From positions 1 to 18,912 of the forward strand of contig JAEYZX010000124.1 of the NCBI GenBank assembly GCA_023427845.1: a stretch of 18,912 bases of DNA, in the 5' to 3' direction. The stretch is from Bacteroidota bacterium. Lineage in GTDB: Bacteria; Bacteroidota; Bacteroidia; Flavobacteriales; Flavobacteriaceae. Every line of letters begins with the position of its first letter. Position 1 is the stretch's first letter. The translations under genes were made by a program, and so were the position numbers. A model generated the notes under the pieces. The model searched no databases, had not been told where the DNA came from, and worked only from the letters and a program-made list of their open reading frames with translations. Shown here one piece after another: positions 16,462 through 18,912 of the stretch.

Positions 16462-16508
16462 AGGCATAAGTAAAAAAAGGTGGTAAGGCATAAGAGTCGA
16501 GGCATAAA
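16462..16508 (+). repeat. GGCATAA repeats on the left flank of the S23-like gene
   Basis: AGGCATAA occurs at 16462-16469, 16486-16493 and 16500-16507 on the + strand, followed by a related AGATAAGG near 16516. The spacings are 24 and 14 bases. The orientation is opposite to the array at 17064-17119. The repeats lie between the tilS start and the S23-like gene stop, and nothing else is seen in this gap. Confidence 0.7.
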
Positions 16509-16560
16509 GGATTGCAGATAAGGACTTTGTGTAAACGATAATTTTCGCTTTGATTAATGT

Positions 16561-16923
16561 TTAAGAGTCCATCTGCTTAAGATTCCGAATTAATGAATTT
16601 AACATCTTTTCTACTTCTGTCGATAATAATGCAAGTTCCTGGATTGAATTTGGTTCGATCAGCGACAGGTTTACGGCTATTTCAATTTGAGTTTGCGATT
16701 CGAATAATGAACCTCTGGCAAATTTCAGAAATCGTAGATAATCTTTTCTATAATTCCGACCGTAACCTTCTGCAATATTTGATGGAATGGATACAGCGCT
16801 TCTTTTTAACTGCGATATCAATCCGTATCGTTCTTCAGCAGGCAAACTGTTTGCTTTTTGATAAATCATTGTGACAAGGATCATGGCTTTTTGCCAAACG
16901 ATTAAATCCCGATAAGTTTTCAT
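16561..16923 (-). CDS. Four-helix-bundle protein (S23/IVP, Avd-like)
   Basis: A 120-residue, almost all-helical protein. It opens MKTYRDLIVWQKAM and has the family signature RSAVSIPSNIAEGYGR at 41-56, then LRFLKFARGSLFESQTQIEI (63-82) and a C-terminal helix. The family (PF05635) was first known from intervening sequences in 23S rRNA, and the Avd accessory protein of diversity-generating retroelements shares the fold. No 23S rRNA, reverse transcriptase or template repeat is present here, so this is a stand-alone copy. It has its own -7-like element 20 bases upstream. Short GGCATAA-type repeats lie on both sides in opposite orientation, suggesting it arrived as a small insertion between pabB and tilS. 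Biological role unknown. Confidence 0.93.
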   Translation of the reverse strand: MKTYRDLIVWQKAMILVTMIYQKANSLPAEERYGLISQLKRSAVSIPSNIAEGYGRNYRKDYLRFLKFARGSLFESQTQIEIAVNLSLIEPNSIQELALLSTEVEKMLNSLIRNLKQMDS

Positions 16924-16942
16924 GGCGTATAAGTTTATCCAT

Positions 16943-16950
16943 CAAATTTA
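16943..16950 (-). promoter_or_regulatory. -7 promoter element for the S23-like gene
   Basis: On the minus strand TAAATTTG (16950 to 16943) matches TAnnTTTG exactly, 19 bases before the start codon at 16923, giving a leader of about 13 bases. No clear TTG was found at the -33 position. Confidence 0.5.
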
Positions 16951-17063
16951 CTGAATTGCACTATAATTCTCAGATTTGATTTTATACCGCCCCATACGAT
17001 ACACAAATCCTTTTGCCTAGCGACTAATTACTTATCCCTTAATACTATCCCTTTTCCCGTCTG

Positions 17064-17119
17064 TTATCCCTTATGCCTTATGCCTCTTCCCTTATCCCTT
17101 ATCCCTCATCCCTCATCCC
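17064..17119 (-). repeat. Eight-unit heptamer tandem array (GGGATRA/GGCATAA)
   Basis: On the minus strand, from 17119 down, the units read GGGATGA x2, GGGATAA x2, GGGAAGA, GGCATAA x2, GGGATAA, all in phase with no gaps. Degraded copies continue toward 17024. The first two units are the last codons and stop of pabB; the rest fill the start of the intergenic gap. The units are much shorter than CRISPR repeats and have no spacers. The reverse complement of the GGCATAA unit occurs on the other side of the S23-like gene. Confidence 0.85.
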
Positions 17120-18407
17120 TTCCCACAACCTTCATCATCGCCCCTGCCTTCAACAAACATTCTTCATATTCCGATTCCGGATCTGACAACGACGTAATGG
17201 CACTTCCAACTGAGAACGATACGTATTTTTTTTCAGCATTGTACAATATCGACCGGATTACAACATTGAAATCAAAGTCGCCGTCGGGTGTGAAGTAGCC
17301 GAGTGCACCGCTGTACAACCCACGTTTTGTTTCCTCGAGTTTTTCGATGATTTTCATCGCCGATATTTTTGGAGCACCCGTCATGCTGCCCATCGGAAAA
17401 GTCGATTTTATGATATCGACAGGTGAGATTTGTGGATCCACTTTCGAAACAACCGTCGATATCAAGTGATGTACCTGCCTGAACGCATAAACACTGCACA
17501 GTTCCTCAACCTCGACTGAGCCTTTGGTAGCGGTGCGCGACAAATCGTTGCGAACCAAGTCGACGATCATTATGTTTTCGGAGCGCTCTTTTTGATTTTG
17601 CTCCAATTCGATTTGAATATCACGATCTTCACCCGGATCCGACGAACGACGCGCCGTTCCCTTTATGGGTTGCGAAATCACTTTGTTTTGCTGCTTGCGC
17701 AGATACCGCTCGGGCGAAGCCGATAAGGCAAAGTGATTGTGATTTTTGAAGAATGCCGCAAAGGGTGGTTCGGATATGGTGTTTAATTTTAAGTAGGTCT
17801 GCACCGGATCGATTGCAGCATTTTCAGCGTAGAATTCCATGCAGAAATTCGCTTCGTAAATATCGCCGCGGTGGATGTGTTCGAGCATACTACCGGCTTT
17901 GGCGAGGTATTCTTCTTTTGTAATGCGGGGATGAATCTTGGGTATAGGGAAAGGTTCTTTGAGAGGCTCAATGCGACAATTATTGATTTCGGAAAGGTCC
18001 GATTCGATTTCATCGTCGCAGATGTGCAGATAGCGCATTTCGAGTTGGTTGCCGTTGAGCAGCAGCAGCTTTTTGGGTTGAAAAAAATAGAGATCGGGAA
18101 AATCGAGTCCGTCGTGGTTTTGTGATTCAAGATCTTCGGTGTCGTTTTTCAAATCATACGACAAATAACCGAACAGCCAGTCTTTTGTGGTTTGCTGATA
18201 TTGCTTCAGGTCGTCGAATGCATTGTGATGATCCGTTTTTATTGAAGTGAACGCGTCGGCTGCCAACATGCAGTCGTATGACGAATATTTCTGCGGATAG
18301 TGGTTGCTGTCCAAAAACACCACTTCGCGGAAGTGCTGCGCCCACAGTAAGAGTGAACGCTTGAATTCAGCCGGATTTTCGATCGATATTACCTGTGATG
18401 TTCTCAA
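17106..18407 (-). CDS. pabB: Aminodeoxychorismate synthase component I
   Basis: Makes 4-amino-4-deoxychorismate from chorismate for folate synthesis, with a glutamine amidotransferase partner (PabA/TrpG) not in this window. The chorismate-binding domain shows ISQPIKGTARR with the PIKGT lysine typical of PabB, where TrpE has PIAGT; then ENIMIVDLVRNDLSR, FPMGSMTGAPK and SGALGYFTPDGDFDFNVVIR. I place the start at TTG 18407, giving (f)MRTSQVISIENPAEFK and 433 residues, which resembles flavobacterial PabB N-termini. The in-frame ATG at 18470 would need translation through the lpdA terminator hairpin and adds 21 atypical residues. The C-terminus (GRDEG) is encoded by GGGATGA repeat units. The identity is firm; the TTG start is likely but not certain. 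Confidence 0.93.
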   Translation of the reverse strand: MRTSQVISIENPAEFKRSLLLWAQHFREVVFLDSNHYPQKYSSYDCMLAADAFTSIKTDHHNAFDDLKQYQQTTKDWLFGYLSYDLKNDTEDLESQNHDGLDFPDLYFFQPKKLLLLNGNQLEMRYLHICDDEIESDLSEINNCRIEPLKEPFPIPKIHPRITKEEYLAKAGSMLEHIHRGDIYEANFCMEFYAENAAIDPVQTYLKLNTISEPPFAAFFKNHNHFALSASPERYLRKQQNKVISQPIKGTARRSSDPGEDRDIQIELEQNQKERSENIMIVDLVRNDLSRTATKGSVEVEELCSVYAFRQVHHLISTVVSKVDPQISPVDIIKSTFPMGSMTGAPKISAMKIIEKLEETKRGLYSGALGYFTPDGDFDFNVVIRSILYNAEKKYVSFSVGSAITSLSDPESEYEECLLKAGAMMKVVGRDEG

Positions 18408-18411
18408 TATC

Positions 18412-18419
18412 CAAATATA
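18412..18419 (-). promoter_or_regulatory. -7 promoter element for pabB, abutting the upstream terminator
   Basis: TATATTTG on the minus strand (18419 to 18412) is an exact TAnnTTTG match, and only five bases separate it from the proposed TTG start at 18407. Transcription would begin at or within a few bases of the start codon, implying a leaderless or nearly leaderless message. The nearest upstream TTG is only 11 bases away, too close for a normal -33 element. Confidence 0.5.
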
Positions 18420-18443
18420 AAAAACCCGCTCAATAGAACGGGT
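18418..18443 (-). terminator. Rho-independent terminator between lpdA and pabB
   Basis: On the minus strand ACCCG (18443-18439) pairs with CGGGT (18428-18424); past one mismatch, two further pairs close a 4-base loop. TTTTTT (18424-18419) follows directly. It ends transcription coming from lpdA. Confidence 0.85.
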
Positions 18444-18501
18444 ATATTTTAGCCCCGATGGGCGCGGCATCCTTTTGATCCGCTTCTTTAGCGGGCAAAA
18501 G
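18424..18501. repeat. Multi-hairpin intergenic element downstream of lpdA
   Basis: Three hairpins sit in 78 bases: ACCCG/CGGGT (18424-18443, the terminator stem), GCCC-CGAT-GGGC (18452-18463), and a longer one with CTTTTG/CAAAAG (18472-18477 with 18496-18501) and CCGCT/AGCGG (18480-18484 with 18490-18494) around a TCTTT loop. The long stem is nearly palindromic, with a small asymmetric bulge where GATC replaces the expected GC-rich pairing. The stretch is more GC-rich than other intergenic DNA here. It resembles a repetitive extragenic element, and I have an unverified memory of similar sequence between other flavobacterial genes. It has no coding potential that I believe. Confidence 0.55.
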
Positions 18502-18535
18502 ATACAGCAGACAGCGGGAATAGCTACTTAAAAAA

Positions 18536-18912
18536 CTACATATGCAACGGACGGTTATCGGTTGCAGCGAGCGCCGCTTCCTTGACCGCTTCGGCGTATG
18601 TCGGGTGTGCATGCGACATTCTTGATAGGTCTTCGGCAGAGGCTTTGAACTCCATTGCGACAACGGCTTCGGCGATCAAATCGGCTGTTCGTGCGCCAAT
18701 CATGTGGATTCCGAGGACTTCATCGGTTTTTGCATCGGCGAGGATTTTTACGAATCCGTCAGTGTCGCCACTTGCGCGCGACCGGCCCAACGCCTTGAAC
18801 GGAAAACTTCCCGATTTGTATTCGACTCCGGCTTCTTTTAGCTGCTCCTCGGTTTTTCCGACAGCCGCCACTTCAGGCCATGTGTAAACGACGCCCGGGA
18901 TCAGGTTGTAAT
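18536..18912 (-). CDS. lpdA: Dihydrolipoyl dehydrogenase, C-terminal part (5' end beyond window)
   Basis: About 125 C-terminal residues of the E3 flavoprotein of 2-oxoacid dehydrogenase complexes and the glycine cleavage system, which reoxidises dihydrolipoamide using NAD+. The frame enters from the right edge reading YNLIPGVVYTWPEVAAVGKT, the start of the dimerisation domain. VLGIHMIGARTADLIAEAV and the His-Glu active-site motif HAHPTYAEAVKEA follow; the His is the catalytic base that works across the dimer. It ends DNRPLHM then TAG. The GTG near 18871 is an internal Val codon, not a start. A T-run and the multi-hairpin element follow the stop. The catalytic disulfide and FAD/NAD domains lie outside the window. 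Confidence 0.96.
   Translation of the reverse strand, partial: YNLIPGVVYTWPEVAAVGKTEEQLKEAGVEYKSGSFPFKALGRSRASGDTDGFVKILADAKTDEVLGIHMIGARTADLIAEAVVAMEFKASAEDLSRMSHAHPTYAEAVKEAALAATDNRPLHM

Noticed and set aside
16561..16923. S23-like gene as part of a 23S rRNA intervening sequence or a diversity-generating retroelement
   Set aside because: No rRNA sequence flanks it, and no reverse transcriptase or template/variable repeat is in the window.
17064..17119. Heptamer array as a CRISPR or telomere-like array
   Set aside because: Units are 7 bases with no spacers and only eight regular copies; nothing else suggests CRISPR, and the chromosomal gene context does not suggest a replicon end.
18408..18470. 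N-terminal extension of PabB from the ATG at 18470
   Set aside because: The extension would be encoded by the lpdA terminator hairpin and the intergenic hairpin element, and it has no resemblance to PabB N-termini. A promoter element also lies downstream of it.

Overview
The window looks like chromosome of a Bacteroidota, most likely a Flavobacterium-like member of the Flavobacteriaceae. Evidence: several upstream regions carry the phylum's TAnnTTTG -7 promoter element, genes have short A/T-rich leaders with little Shine-Dalgarno signal, and the families fit (DUF6705 lipoprotein, FecR with a C-terminal DUF4974-type domain, STN-containing TonB-dependent receptor, fused DsbD, PIKGT-type PabB). 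No rRNA, tRNA, CRISPR array, transposase or phage gene was seen.

Layout. 1-1247 (-) is a YifB/ComM-type AAA+ ATPase running off the left edge. 1508-3721 (+) is an accessory pair of lipoproteins, one with a glycine-rich linker and a JAMM-like C-terminal domain and one of DUF6705, closed by a strong hairpin terminator. 3719-3971 (-) holds the broken remains of an unrecognised gene. 4013-4390 (+) is a small bacterial PH-domain protein. 4407-6144 (+) is a promoter, a structured leader RNA closed by a perfect 8-bp stem, then a GNAT acetyltransferase and an amino-acid racemase. 6257-7720 (+) is a CvrA/NhaP2-type K+/H+ antiporter, which ends 4 bp from the convergent receptor gene.

7725-12976 (-) is a cell-surface signalling block in transcription order: a lipoprotein with two Kazal-like domains and six short beta-type repeats, an ECF sigma factor, a FecR anti-sigma factor and an STN-type TonB-dependent receptor. 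The receptor should sense a ligand through STN-FecR contact and release the sigma factor. The Kazal lipoprotein upstream could be a partner or target of that circuit (inference).

13112-16455 (-) is a dsbD-tilS pair whose stop and start share one base. 16462-17119 is a small four-helix-bundle (S23/Avd-like) gene flanked on both sides by GGCATAA/GGGATAA heptamers in opposite orientation, so its transcript ends could pair. 17106-18407 (-) is pabB, whose last codons and stop lie inside the heptamer array and whose best start is a TTG just after a promoter. That promoter abuts the terminator of a run of hairpins downstream of lpdA (18536-18912, partial).

The features I would look at first are the repeat-flanked S23-like gene, the leader RNA before the GNAT-racemase pair, the Kazal lipoprotein next to the FecI/FecR/receptor cassette, and the hairpin element between lpdA and pabB.
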